Source: Nocardioides astragali
Lineage (GTDB): Bacteria > Actinomycetota > Actinomycetes > Propionibacteriales > Nocardioidaceae
Reading direction: 5' to 3'
Length of the DNA stretch: 48,765 bases
Assembly: GCF_024436375.1 (NCBI RefSeq)
Contig: NZ_JAFMZM010000009.1
Location: forward strand, 1-48,765
The notes under the pieces are model-generated. The model was given only the letters and a program-made list of their open reading frames with translations, searched no databases and had not been told where the DNA came from. The translations under genes and the position numbers were made by a program. Positions 1 to 7,813 of this stretch are shown one piece after another (position 1 is the stretch's first letter; the number at the start of each line of letters is the position of its first letter).

Positions 1-188
1 TCACCGACTCCGGCTACCTCAACACCTCACCCATCGGCATCTTCCGCCAGGTCCACCGCCCCACCTACGACGACGCCGCCCGCGAGCAGCTCACCAACGC
101 CACCGGAAACACAGACACCACCACCGCCGACCGCACCACCCGACTGGCGGCACTCATCGGCGGCGGCGACACCTGGACCATCATCTGA
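1..188 (+). CDS. 2-oxoacid:ferredoxin oxidoreductase beta subunit, C-terminal end (partial)
   Basis: This reading frame is open from the window edge (codons in phase with base 3) and stops at TGA 186-188, giving about 61 residues. The fragment carries SPIGIFRQVHRPTYDD followed by a tail ending in GGGDTWTII. From memory, KorB-type beta subunits of actinobacterial 2-oxoglutarate or 2-oxoacid ferredoxin oxidoreductases end in this way: an xPIGVFRxVxRPxYDxL segment, then a short acidic or threonine-rich linker and a GDTW end. The enzyme would oxidise a 2-oxoacid to acyl-CoA with ferredoxin as acceptor. Catalytic parts lie outside the window, so the substrate cannot be judged. Confidence 0.6.
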   Translation, partial: TDSGYLNTSPIGIFRQVHRPTYDDAAREQLTNATGNTDTTTADRTTRLAALIGGGDTWTII

Positions 189-204
189 AGGGCGGTGCTC
201 CGTC

Positions 205-345
205 ATGATCTGGCACACCATCACCGTGGCCGAGAGCGATCTGGAGCTGCGCCTGTTCGCCATCCGGCGTGCCGGCGGATCCGTCACCCACAGCTTCCCC
301 GGCGCTGACGGATACACCGTCATCTACACGACCGCCCCGGACTGA
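205..345 (+). CDS. 46-residue hypothetical protein
   Basis: This is a short ORF with ATG at 205 and TGA at 343-345, starting 17 bases after the ferredoxin-oxidoreductase stop and probably on the same transcript. A purine-rich GAAGGGCGG lies 10-18 bases before the ATG. The product begins MIWHTITVAESDLE and reads like a small mixed alpha/beta or beta-rich polypeptide; I recognise no family. Its last 26 bases overlap the convergent end of pobA. It may be a real accessory protein of the upstream gene or a chance ORF. Confidence 0.4.
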   Translation: MIWHTITVAESDLELRLFAIRRAGGSVTHSFPGADGYTVIYTTAPD

Positions 346-1540
346 GCCCGCGCTCGCTTCGGGTGGGCCAGCCGGTGTAGGCCTCGGCGAGGTAGGTCGA
401 CCCGCCCACGGAGCCGACCACCGACTCGAGCTCGGCGAGCTGTCGCCGTGCGTCGAAGTGGGTCGCGCCGGGCAGCGCGTGGAGCAGCGTGGTCATCCAG
501 TAGGAGAAGTTCTGCGCCTTCCACACCCGCGTCAGTGCCCGGTCGGTGTAGTCGTCGAGTGCGGAGGAGTCGGACTTGCGGACGAACCGCTCGAGCACCT
601 CCGCCAGGACGCGTACGTCGGCCAGGGCGAGGTTGAGCCCCTTGGCGCCGGTCGGCGGAACCGTGTGGGCGGCGTCCCCCGCCAGGAGCAGGTTGCCGTG
701 CCGCATCGGCTCGCAGACGTACGAGCGGAACGGCAGCACGGTCTTCTCGAAGATCCGCCCCTCGGTGAGCGTGAACCCGTCCTCGCCGGCCAACCTTCCC
801 TGCAGCTCGGACCAGATGCGGTCCTCCGACCAGTCGTCGACCGACTCCTCGGGCGAGCACTGGAAGTACATGCGCTGGATCGCGTCGGTGCGGCTGCTGA
901 TCAGCGCGAAGCCGGCGTCGCCGCGTGCGTAGATGAGCTCCTCGGCGCTCGGCGGGGCTTCGCAGAGGATCCCGAACCAGGCGAAGGGGTACTGCCGGAA
1001 GTACTCCGTGCGTCCCTCCACCGACGACCGGGTCATGCTGCGCGACCCGTCGGCGCCGACCAGCACGTCGCAGCGCACCTCGTGCTCCGCTCCGGCGCTG
1101 TCGGTGAAGAGCATCCCGGGCCGGTCGCTGGTCACGTCCACCACGGAGGTCCCGGTCACCGCATACCTCACGTCACCGCCGTCACGCTGCCGCGCGTCGG
1201 CCAGGTCGAGGAACACGTCGGTCTGCGGATAGAGCCAGGTCGAGGCGCCGACCAGGCCCTGGAAGTCGATGCGGTGGCTGGTGCCGCCGAACCGGAGGTC
1301 GATGCCGCGGTGCTCGTGGCCGTCCCGGAGGACGCGGTCGGACACCCCCGAGTCGACGAGGAGGCGGACGCTGTCCCGCTCGAGGATCCCTGCTCGGTGC
1401 GTGTGCTCGATCTCCTCGCGGGGGCGGGTCTCGATGACGACCGACTCGATGCCGGCGACCTGGAGGAGGTGGGACAGCATGAGGCCGGCCGGTCCACCGC
1501 CGACGATGCCTACGGTGGTGCTGGAGAGGATGCGGGACAT
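320..1540 (-). CDS. pobA: 4-hydroxybenzoate 3-monooxygenase (PobA)
   Basis: This FAD-dependent monooxygenase converts 4-hydroxybenzoate to protocatechuate with NAD(P)H and O2. The 406 residues (family about 390-400) open with the FAD motif GIVGGGPAG at 11-19. They contain the DG motif DVLVGADGSRS and the second FAD motif LLLAGDAAHTVPPTGAKG. A central segment with ELIYA and ALISSR matches the substrate-binding tyrosine, serine and arginine region of Pseudomonas PobA. The start at 1540 is preferred over upstream in-frame codons because AGGAAG precedes it by 4 bases and homology begins here. It is the last gene of the pca operon, 8 bases after pcaJ, so peripheral and ring-cleavage steps are co-transcribed. 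Confidence 0.93.
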   Translation of the reverse strand: MSRILSSTTVGIVGGGPAGLMLSHLLQVAGIESVVIETRPREEIEHTHRAGILERDSVRLLVDSGVSDRVLRDGHEHRGIDLRFGGTSHRIDFQGLVGASTWLYPQTDVFLDLADARQRDGGDVRYAVTGTSVVDVTSDRPGMLFTDSAGAEHEVRCDVLVGADGSRSMTRSSVEGRTEYFRQYPFAWFGILCEAPPSAEELIYARGDAGFALISSRTDAIQRMYFQCSPEESVDDWSEDRIWSELQGRLAGEDGFTLTEGRIFEKTVLPFRSYVCEPMRHGNLLLAGDAAHTVPPTGAKGLNLALADVRVLAEVLERFVRKSDSSALDDYTDRALTRVWKAQNFSYWMTTLLHALPGATHFDARRQLAELESVVGSVGGSTYLAEAYTGWPTRSERGLSPGRSCR

Positions 1541-1548
1541 GGGTCTTC

Positions 1549-2202
1549 CTAGTGGGTTCCGTCGATGAGGGGCACGTCGACGAGGGCCTGGAGGTCGTCG
1601 AACGTGAGGCCGAAGGCCTCGCGAACGACGACGCCGCGGTCCTCGACGAGGAAGACGGCGAGGTCGGTGTAGACGCGGGTGACGCAGGCGAGGCCCGTCA
1701 GGGGGTAGGTGCACGCGCGGACGAGCTTGGCTGCTCCCTCGCGGGTCAGCAGGTCCATCATCACGAAGGTCTGCTTGGCGCCGAGGGCGAGGTCCATCGC
1801 GCCGCCGACCGCGGGGACCGCGTCCGGCGCACCGGTGTGCCAGTTGGCGAGGTCGCCGGTTGCGGAGACCTGGTAGGCACCAAGCACGCAGATGTCGAGA
1901 TGGCCGCCGCGCATCATGGCGAAGGAGTCGGCGTGGTGGAAGTACGACGCCCCGGGCAGCTCGGTGACGGGGATCTTGCCGGCGTTGACGAGGTCGGGGT
2001 CGACCTCGTCCCCGACGGCCTCCGGGCCCATGCCGAGCATGCCGTTCTCGGTGTGCAGCATGACGCCGCTGTCGGGAGCCAGGTGGTTGGCGACCTTGGT
2101 CGGCAGGCCGATCCCGAGGTTGACGAAGGACCCGGCTGGGATGTCGGCGGCGACGATGCGGGCCAGGGCGTCGCGGTCGATGCCGCGGGCGGTGGTGGTC
2201 AC
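1549..2202 (-). CDS. pcaJ: 3-oxoadipate CoA-transferase, beta subunit (PcaJ)
   Basis: PcaJ pairs with PcaI to move CoA from succinyl-CoA to 3-oxoadipate. The 217 residues carry LGIGLPTKVANHL and the catalytic-glutamate motif of family I CoA-transferases, HTENGMLGMGP, with Glu52 as the residue expected to form the covalent thioester. The GTG start at 2202 overlaps the pcaI stop in a GTGA arrangement, which fixes the start and suggests translational coupling. A much longer open frame upstream is a shadow over pcaI. Length and order are typical. Confidence 0.94.
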   Translation of the reverse strand: MTTTARGIDRDALARIVAADIPAGSFVNLGIGLPTKVANHLAPDSGVMLHTENGMLGMGPEAVGDEVDPDLVNAGKIPVTELPGASYFHHADSFAMMRGGHLDICVLGAYQVSATGDLANWHTGAPDAVPAVGGAMDLALGAKQTFVMMDLLTREGAAKLVRACTYPLTGLACVTRVYTDLAVFLVEDRGVVVREAFGLTFDDLQALVDVPLIDGTH

Positions 2203-2897
2203 GTGGGGGCTCCGGTGAGGGCGGCCGGGTCGCGCTCGACCCGGACGACGTGGTCGACGTAGATGCACGGGGTCACGATCGACTCGGGGTCGAGCGACCC
2301 GGTCGGCACGACGTGATCGACCTGGACGATGGTCGTCTCCGCGGCGGCGGCCATGATCGGCCCGAAGTTGCGCGCGGTCCTGCGGTAGACGAGGTTGCCG
2401 AGCCGATCGGCGCGATGCGCGGCGACCAGGGCGACCTCGGCGTGGATCGGGTGCTCGAGGACGAAGGGACGCCCGTCGATCACCCGCGTCTCCTTGCCCT
2501 CGGCGAGCGGGGTGCCGTAGCCGGTCGGCGTGAAGAAGGCCCCGATGCCCGCTCCTGCGGCTCGGATCCGCTCGGCCAGGTTGCCCTGCGGAACGAGCTC
2601 CAGCTCGAGCGCTCCGGCCCGGTAGGCCTGGTCGAAGTGCCACGAGTCGACCTGGCGCGGGAACGAGCACACCACCTTGCGGACCCGTCCCTCCCGGATG
2701 AGGGCGGCGAGACCGACGTCCCCACCTCCCGCGTTGTTGCTCACGATGGTCAGGTCCGTGGCCGCGCTCTCGAGCAGCGCCTCGATCAGCTGGACCGGCT
2801 GGCCGGCCGACCCGAAGCCGCTCACCATCACGGTGGCTCCGCTGGCGATCCCCGCCACGGCCTCCAGCACGGTGTCGTGGAAGCTCACTCTGCTCAT
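2199..2897 (-). CDS. pcaI: 3-oxoadipate CoA-transferase, alpha subunit (PcaI)
   Basis: This is the alpha subunit of the succinyl-CoA:3-oxoadipate transferase, 232 residues. It shows the family glycine-rich motifs SGFGSAGQPVQLIEALL near the N-terminus and SNNAGGGDVGLAAL, then FFTPTGYGTPLAEGKE. The ATG at 2897 overlaps the pcaF stop by 4 bases (ATGA), which decides the start. It acts in the cytoplasm with PcaJ, just before PcaF thiolysis. Confidence 0.94.
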   Translation of the reverse strand: MSRVSFHDTVLEAVAGIASGATVMVSGFGSAGQPVQLIEALLESAATDLTIVSNNAGGGDVGLAALIREGRVRKVVCSFPRQVDSWHFDQAYRAGALELELVPQGNLAERIRAAGAGIGAFFTPTGYGTPLAEGKETRVIDGRPFVLEHPIHAEVALVAAHRADRLGNLVYRRTARNFGPIMAAAAETTIVQVDHVVPTGSLDPESIVTPCIYVDHVVRVERDPAALTGAPT

Positions 2898-4087
2898 GCC
2901 GAGTCGCTCCTCGTGTTCTCGAGCACGACGGCCAGACCCTGGCCCACGCCGATGCAGATGGCGGCGACACCCCACCGCTGGCCGCTGGCCGCCAGACCGC
3001 GGGCGAGGGTGCCGAGGATGCGGGTGCCGGACGCTCCCAACGGGTGGCCGAGGGCGATGGCGCCGCCATGGACGTTGACGATCCCAGGGTCGATGTCCCA
3101 GGCACGGACGCAGGCCAGCGACTGGGCGGCGAACGCCTCGTTCAGCTCCACGAGCGCGACGTCGCCCCACCCGACGCCGGCCCGCTTGAGGGCGAGGTTG
3201 GCGGCCTCGACCGGTGCGTAGCCGAAGAACTGCGGCTCGTTGGCGGCCACACCCCAGCCCGCGACCCTGGCCAGTGGCTCGACGCCGATCAGTGAGGCAG
3301 ACCGGGCGGAACCCAGGAGTGCAGCGGACGCCCCGTCGTTCAGCGGGGAGGCGTTGCCGGCGGTGACGGTCCCGTCGGCACGGAAGACGGGCTTGAGCGC
3401 CGCGACCTTCTCGAGCGTGGTGTCGGCCCGGACGGACTCGTCGCGAACGAGGTCGGTGCCGGGCACCACCACCACGTGGTCGTCGTAGAACCCGGACTCC
3501 CAGGCGGCCGCCGCGGCACGGTGCGAGTCGACCGCGAACGTGTCCTGGTCCTCGCGGCTGACGTCGTACCGCTCGCGCAGCTGCTCGGTGGCCTCGCCGA
3601 GGGAGACCGTCCACTCCGCCGGCATCGCCGGGTTGACCAGCCGCCAGCCGAGGGTGGTCGAGACGAGCTCGGCGTTGCCTGCGGGGAACGCACGACCGGG
3701 CTTGGGCAGCACCCAGGGTGCGCGCGACATCGACTCGACTCCCCCGGCGACCACGACGTCGGCCTCGCCCAGAGCGATCTGCCGGGCGGCGTTGATCGTC
3801 GCGTCGAGGCTCGAGCCGCAGAGCCGGTTGACGGTGGTGCCCGGGACCGTCACCGGCAGCCCGGCCAGGAGCCCGGCCATGCGGGCGACGTTGCGGTTGT
3901 CCTCCCCCGCGCCGTTGGCGTTGCCCAGCACGACCTCGTCGATCCGGGCAGGGTCGAGATCGGGACTGCGCCCGACCAGCGTGCGCACGATGTGGGCCGC
4001 GAGGTCGTCCGGACGTACGCCGGCCAGTGCGCCGCCGTACTTGCCGAACGGCGTACGCACGGCGTCGTACACGAACACGTCAGCCAT
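2894..4087 (-). CDS. pcaF: 3-oxoadipyl-CoA thiolase (PcaF)
   Basis: This thiolase cleaves 3-oxoadipyl-CoA with CoA into succinyl-CoA and acetyl-CoA, the last step of the beta-ketoadipate pathway. The 397 residues have the nucleophilic cysteine in NRLCGSSLDA (Cys90), the VNVHGGAIALGHPLGASG motif with the active-site histidine, and a C-terminal CIGVGQG motif with the second cysteine. The ATG at 4087 lies 8 bases inside the end of pcaC. A 27-residue upstream extension is open but lacks homology. Confidence 0.94.
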   Translation of the reverse strand: MADVFVYDAVRTPFGKYGGALAGVRPDDLAAHIVRTLVGRSPDLDPARIDEVVLGNANGAGEDNRNVARMAGLLAGLPVTVPGTTVNRLCGSSLDATINAARQIALGEADVVVAGGVESMSRAPWVLPKPGRAFPAGNAELVSTTLGWRLVNPAMPAEWTVSLGEATEQLRERYDVSREDQDTFAVDSHRAAAAAWESGFYDDHVVVVPGTDLVRDESVRADTTLEKVAALKPVFRADGTVTAGNASPLNDGASAALLGSARSASLIGVEPLARVAGWGVAANEPQFFGYAPVEAANLALKRAGVGWGDVALVELNEAFAAQSLACVRAWDIDPGIVNVHGGAIALGHPLGASGTRILGTLARGLAASGQRWGVAAICIGVGQGLAVVLENTRSDSA

Positions 4088-4463
4088 CTGTCTCCTCCAT
4101 CGAGTCCAGGACCTCCTTGGCCACGGCGAACCCGTGGTTGGCCACCGGGACACCGCAGTAGATCGCACTCTGCAAGATGACCTCGGCGATCTCCTCGGCG
4201 GTGAGGCCGTTGCGGCGGGCGGCGCGCACGTGCATGCCGAACTCCTCCCAGTGACCGAGAGCCAGCAGGGCGGTCAGCGTGGCCACGCTGCGGCTACGCC
4301 GGTCGAGGCCGGGTCGGGTCCACACACTTCCCCAGGCGTAGCGGGTGATCAGGTCCTGGAAGTCGGCGTCGAAGGCCGACGCGCTGGCGCCAGCCCGGTC
4401 GACGTGGGCGTCGCCCAGGACCTCGCGGCGCACACGCATGCCGTCGTCGTAGGTGTCAGCCAT
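4080..4463 (-). CDS. pcaC: 4-carboxymuconolactone decarboxylase (PcaC)
   Basis: PcaC decarboxylates 4-carboxymuconolactone to 3-oxoadipate enol-lactone. The 127 residues are full length for the free-standing enzyme and belong to the AhpD/CMD fold. Recognisable parts are DLITRYAWGSVWTRPGLD, ALGHWEEFGMHVRAARRNGLT and EVILQSAIYCGVPVAN. In many actinobacteria this domain is fused to PcaD as PcaL. Here the genes are separate but overlap by 8 bases at each side (pcaD end and pcaF start). Confidence 0.93.
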   Translation of the reverse strand: MADTYDDGMRVRREVLGDAHVDRAGASASAFDADFQDLITRYAWGSVWTRPGLDRRSRSVATLTALLALGHWEEFGMHVRAARRNGLTAEEIAEVILQSAIYCGVPVANHGFAVAKEVLDSMEETDG

Positions 4464-5229
4464 GCGAGGCCACCTCCCAGGCGTCGCTCAGCAGGGCGGC
4501 GACTGCCCCCGGGTTCTCGGCCGGCGGCAGGTGACCACACGCCGGGAGGACGACCAGCTCGGCTCCTGCTGCAGCCGCCGTCTGCTCCGCCAGCTCGCGC
4601 GGCACGACCACGTCGAGCTCCCCGGGCGCGACGACCAGCCGGGCTCTCACCCGGTCCAGCCCGTCCCGGAGGTCGAAACCAGCCAGCGCCTCGCACGCGA
4701 GCGCGTAGGACTCCCTGTCGGTGTCCGAGAGGGCGAGCAGGAGACGGTTGGCCACGGAGGGTTCGCGCTCCACGAAGCCAGCTGCGAACCACCGCTGCGC
4801 CGAGGGCTCGACCATCACCGGCGTCCCGGCGCGCCGCACGAGCGCGGCACGTTCGGCCCACATCGCCGGCTCGCCGACCTTGGCCGCCGAGGCGATGCAC
4901 ACGACGTGGTCGAGCACTCCCGGCTCGACAGCGAGCTGCAGGGCGACCGCTCCCCCGAGGGACACCCCCGCGTACGACGCGGGCCGGCCCGCTGCCAGCT
5001 CCTCGGCCCTGCCGCGCACGGCATCGGCGAGGTCGGCGACGGAGAACGGTGCGGTCGCCGGTGCGCTGCGTCCGTGACCGGGCAGGTCCCAGCCCACGAC
5101 CTCTGCGTCCAGGAGCGCCGCCGCGCGATCCCAGAGCGCCTCGACCGAGGTGCCGAGCGACGGTCCGACGACGAGTAGCCTCGTGGAGTCGGGCGACCCG
5201 CCGAGCCGCGTGAAGGTCAGGTCAGGCAT
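4456..5229 (-). CDS. pcaD: 3-oxoadipate enol-lactonase (PcaD)
   Basis: This alpha/beta hydrolase opens 3-oxoadipate enol-lactone to 3-oxoadipate. The 257 residues have the nucleophile elbow GVSLGG (Ser90), an acid candidate in APGELDVVVP and the histidine in CGHLPPAE, completing a catalytic triad. The start at 5229 overlaps the pcaB stop by 8 bases; a longer in-frame extension is rejected. It ends before the PcaC domain begins, so the PcaL fusion is absent. Confidence 0.9.
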   Translation of the reverse strand: MPDLTFTRLGGSPDSTRLLVVGPSLGTSVEALWDRAAALLDAEVVGWDLPGHGRSAPATAPFSVADLADAVRGRAEELAAGRPASYAGVSLGGAVALQLAVEPGVLDHVVCIASAAKVGEPAMWAERAALVRRAGTPVMVEPSAQRWFAAGFVEREPSVANRLLLALSDTDRESYALACEALAGFDLRDGLDRVRARLVVAPGELDVVVPRELAEQTAAAAGAELVVLPACGHLPPAENPGAVAALLSDAWEVASHG

Positions 5230-6418
5230 GGCCGTTCCCCTCGCTGGGCAGGCGCTCCAGCACCGCATCGACGAACACCGAGGCCGCGCCCAGGTAGTCC
5301 TCCGCAGCGGTGGCCCTGCCGCTCTCGGCCAGCAGGTCCTCAGACGCCGCATCGACGCGCGACTTCATGGCAGCGGTGTCCACCTCGAGCAACGAGACGA
5401 GCTCGGCGGTCTGCGACGTCGCGGTGACGGTGACCTCGAGGAGCCGGCGGAGCGAGGGCCACTCGCTGTGCCAGGCGCCGTCGGGACGTTCGTCGACGGC
5501 CTGCGCTGCGGCCAGGTGGAGCTGGGCCAGGAGCTGGGGCGTCTGCAGGGAGGCGGCGCGAACCAGCACCGCGAGGACCGGGTTCTGCTTGTGCGGCATC
5601 GTGGACGACCCACCCCGGCCGGCCACCTGCCCTTCGCGCACCTCGCCGATCTCGGGGCGGGCGAGCAGGGCGACGTCGGACGCCAGGACCCCGCAGGCGC
5701 CGGTCGTCGCCACCAGCGCGTCGCCGATCGCCGTCACCGGCGCCCGGTTGGTGTGCCACGGAACGCCTCGCCAGCGCAGTCCGAGCTCGTGCGCGAAGGC
5801 GGCGGCGGCCCTCGAGGGATCGGTCGTCTCCGCGACGAGCGACAAGGTCCCGGCCGCCCCACCGCACTGCACGGGGAGCTGGTCCAGCGCGCGGTCCACC
5901 CGCTCGAGGGCGTCCAGCACCCCGGACAGCCACTGCGCCGCCTTGAGTCCGAACGTGATCGGGACGGCGTGCTGGGTCAGGGTGCGCCCGACCATCAGGC
6001 TGGCCCGGTGCTGGTCGGCAAGCGCCGCCAGCCCCTGGGCGGTCGCGAGGAGATCTCCCCTGGTGCGCGCCAAGGCGTCGCGAGAGAGCAGCACGAGTGC
6101 GGTGTCGAGCACGTCCTGGCTCGTGAGCCCGCGATGCACCAGCAGGGCGAGGGGCTGACCCACCACCTCCCGCAGCCCGCTCACGACCGGGAGGACCGGG
6201 TTGCCCGTGTCCTCGCCCGCGGCGCCGAGTGCGGCGAGGTCGACCTGCCAGTCGCCCGCGGCGACCGCGACGGTCTCTGCGTCCTCGGGGTCGACGGCTC
6301 CGACCTCCGCGAGGGCGCGCAGCCAGGCCACCTCCACGCGCAGCATCGCCGTGACCAGCGAGGCGTCGTCGGCCACACCGGCCGCCCGGTGCAGCCCGGG
6401 CGAGAGCAGGTCGGTCAT
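5222..6418 (-). CDS. pcaB: 3-carboxy-cis,cis-muconate cycloisomerase (PcaB)
   Basis: PcaB lactonises 3-carboxy-cis,cis-muconate to 4-carboxymuconolactone. The 398 residues contain the fumarase/aspartase superfamily signature GGSSTMPHKQNP, whose serine is the expected catalytic base in a mobile loop, and an upstream segment LVHRGLTSQDVLDTALVLL typical of cycloisomerases. The ATG at 6418 overlaps the pcaG stop (ATGA). Some bacterial PcaB proteins are longer; this one is of compact actinobacterial length. Confidence 0.93.
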   Translation of the reverse strand: MTDLLSPGLHRAAGVADDASLVTAMLRVEVAWLRALAEVGAVDPEDAETVAVAAGDWQVDLAALGAAGEDTGNPVLPVVSGLREVVGQPLALLVHRGLTSQDVLDTALVLLSRDALARTRGDLLATAQGLAALADQHRASLMVGRTLTQHAVPITFGLKAAQWLSGVLDALERVDRALDQLPVQCGGAAGTLSLVAETTDPSRAAAAFAHELGLRWRGVPWHTNRAPVTAIGDALVATTGACGVLASDVALLARPEIGEVREGQVAGRGGSSTMPHKQNPVLAVLVRAASLQTPQLLAQLHLAAAQAVDERPDGAWHSEWPSLRRLLEVTVTATSQTAELVSLLEVDTAAMKSRVDAASEDLLAESGRATAAEDYLGAASVFVDAVLERLPSEGNGHA

Positions 6419-6984
6419 CGTGCGCCTCCCCGGGGGAAGGAGAGGAAGACGGTCTCGCGGTCCCCCTGCAGGTGGACGTCGAAACGGAGACTGCCGTCGG
6501 GCTCCCGCACGGCGACCAGCGTCTCGCGGTCCCCCGGAGCGAGTCGCGACAGCAAGGGGTCCGCGTCGAGGTCGCGGCCGGGCAGGTACGCCCGGGTGAA
6601 GAGCCGGTCGAGCAGACCCCGCGCGAAGACCACCACCGCGAAGAAGGCACCGCCCGGCTCGACGGTCGTGAAGGAGTAGCGACCGGACGGGTCCGTCGCC
6701 GCGCGCCCCCAGCCGGTGAACCCGCCGTCGCGGACCAGGGACCCCTCGACCTCCGGGACCGCGCCGTCTGCGTCAGCCTGCCGGATCTCGATCAGCGCGT
6801 CCGGCACCGGCTCACCCGCGCCGTCGCGCACGACGCCGTGCAGCCGGACCGCGCCCGGGGTCGCGGGCGGCACGAGCTCGTGGTCGCGCTCGTAGGGCAG
6901 TGCGTCGTGGAAGAAGGGGCCGACTGTCTGCCCAGGAGTGGCTGGCAGTCCCGGCAGGTCGGGCGGGCCGGGCAGGTCAGGCAT
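6415..6984 (-). CDS. pcaG: Protocatechuate 3,4-dioxygenase, alpha subunit (PcaG)
   Basis: This is the alpha subunit of the intradiol ring-cleavage enzyme, 189 residues, beginning with a proline-rich PDLPGLPATPGQTVGPFFHDALPY region. Family motifs are IEIRQADADG, FTGWGRAATDPSGRYSFTTVEPG and RLFTRAYLPG. The alpha subunit lacks the iron ligands, which sit in PcaH. The ATG at 6984 overlaps the pcaH end by 8 bases. A 109-codon upstream open frame is a shadow of pcaH. Confidence 0.93.
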   Translation of the reverse strand: MPDLPGPPDLPGLPATPGQTVGPFFHDALPYERDHELVPPATPGAVRLHGVVRDGAGEPVPDALIEIRQADADGAVPEVEGSLVRDGGFTGWGRAATDPSGRYSFTTVEPGGAFFAVVVFARGLLDRLFTRAYLPGRDLDADPLLSRLAPGDRETLVAVREPDGSLRFDVHLQGDRETVFLSFPRGGAR

Positions 6985-7744
6985 GGTCGTCCTCGCGTTC
7001 CACGGGTGTGCTGCGGCTGCCGGTGAGCACGACGTCCCAGCGGTAGCCGGTCGCCCACTCGTGCTGGGTGAGCTCGTGGTCGTACGTCGCCACGAGACGG
7101 TCCCGGGCCGCGGGGTCGGTGATCGCCTGGTAGATCGGGTCGAGCGCGAGGAGCGGGTCGCCGGGGAAGTACATCTGCGTGATGCTCCGCTGGGTGAACG
7201 CGGTGCCGAACAGCGAGAAGTGGATGTGCGCGGGCCGCCAGGCGTTGTGGTGGTTGCGCCACGGGTAGGGACCGGGCTTGATCGTCGTGAACCGGTACCA
7301 CCCGTCGCCATCGGTCAGGCAGCGCCCGACTCCCGTGAAGTGCGGATCGAGCGGAGCGGGGTGCTGGTCACGCTTGTGCACGTAGCGGCCGGCGGCGTTG
7401 GCCTGCCAGACCTCGACGAGCTGGTGCCGGACGGGTCGTCCCTCGCCGTCGAGCACGCGGCCGGTCACGACCAGGCGCTCCCCGATGGGCTCGCCCCGTC
7501 CCTGGATGGTCAGGTCGGCCTCGACGGGACCGACGTCGGAGTGGCCGAAGACCGGCGCGAGCAGCTCCACGTCCTCCGGGTCCACCTGCTGGAGGACCTT
7601 GGTCGGGTGCCGCAGCAGACTGCTGCGGTAGGGCGGGAAGTCCAGCCTCGGCTGGGTCCGGGAGGACTCGCCCTCTCGGTGGAGGGTCGCGATCTCGTGG
7701 CTCACCACGGATTGCGGCTCGAGGCTGGTCTCTGCGCTTCTCAC
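6977..7744 (-). CDS. pcaH: Protocatechuate 3,4-dioxygenase, beta subunit (PcaH)
   Basis: This iron-binding subunit cleaves protocatechuate between its hydroxyls to 3-carboxy-cis,cis-muconate. The 255 residues supply the four expected Fe(III) ligands: Tyr121 (AAGRYVHK), Tyr160 (GPYPWRN), His173 and His175 (RPAHIHF). I chose the GTG at 7744; a second GTG pair 12-13 codons downstream is possible, and longer starts would run through the regulator's promoter. It is the first gene of the pcaHGBDCFIJ-pobA operon, with a -10-like CATAAT on the minus strand at 7781-7786 and a palindrome at 7787-7803 just upstream. Confidence 0.92.
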   Translation of the reverse strand: MRSAETSLEPQSVVSHEIATLHREGESSRTQPRLDFPPYRSSLLRHPTKVLQQVDPEDVELLAPVFGHSDVGPVEADLTIQGRGEPIGERLVVTGRVLDGEGRPVRHQLVEVWQANAAGRYVHKRDQHPAPLDPHFTGVGRCLTDGDGWYRFTTIKPGPYPWRNHHNAWRPAHIHFSLFGTAFTQRSITQMYFPGDPLLALDPIYQAITDPAARDRLVATYDHELTQHEWATGYRWDVVLTGSRSTPVEREDDHA

Positions 7745-7780
7745 GCCACCATCGTCGTCCCCACGTGCGGCTGAAGCGAG

Positions 7781-7803
7781 ATTATGCTTCCGCTGAGTGG
7801 AAG
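7781..7803. promoter_or_regulatory. pcaH/pcaR divergent promoter with candidate IclR operator
   Basis: The 69-base gap between pcaH and the IclR gene holds an imperfect 17-bp palindrome at 7787-7803, CTTCCGCTGAGTGGAAG, with arms CTTCC-N-CT and AG-N-GGAAG. On the minus strand CATAAT (7781-7786) is a plausible -10 for pcaH. The palindrome's last bases run into the AAGGAGG ribosome-binding site of the regulator (7801-7807), so a bound protein could block both pcaH transcription and its own gene. The assignment to the IclR protein is inferred from position. Confidence 0.55.
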
Positions 7804-7813
7804 GAGGCCGCAC

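Noticed and set aside
269..1552. A 427-codon plus-strand open frame
   Set aside because: It lies antisense over pobA, which has full FAD-monooxygenase motifs. The plus-strand product is low-complexity Ala/Gly/Arg/Val-rich text typical of a high-GC shadow frame.
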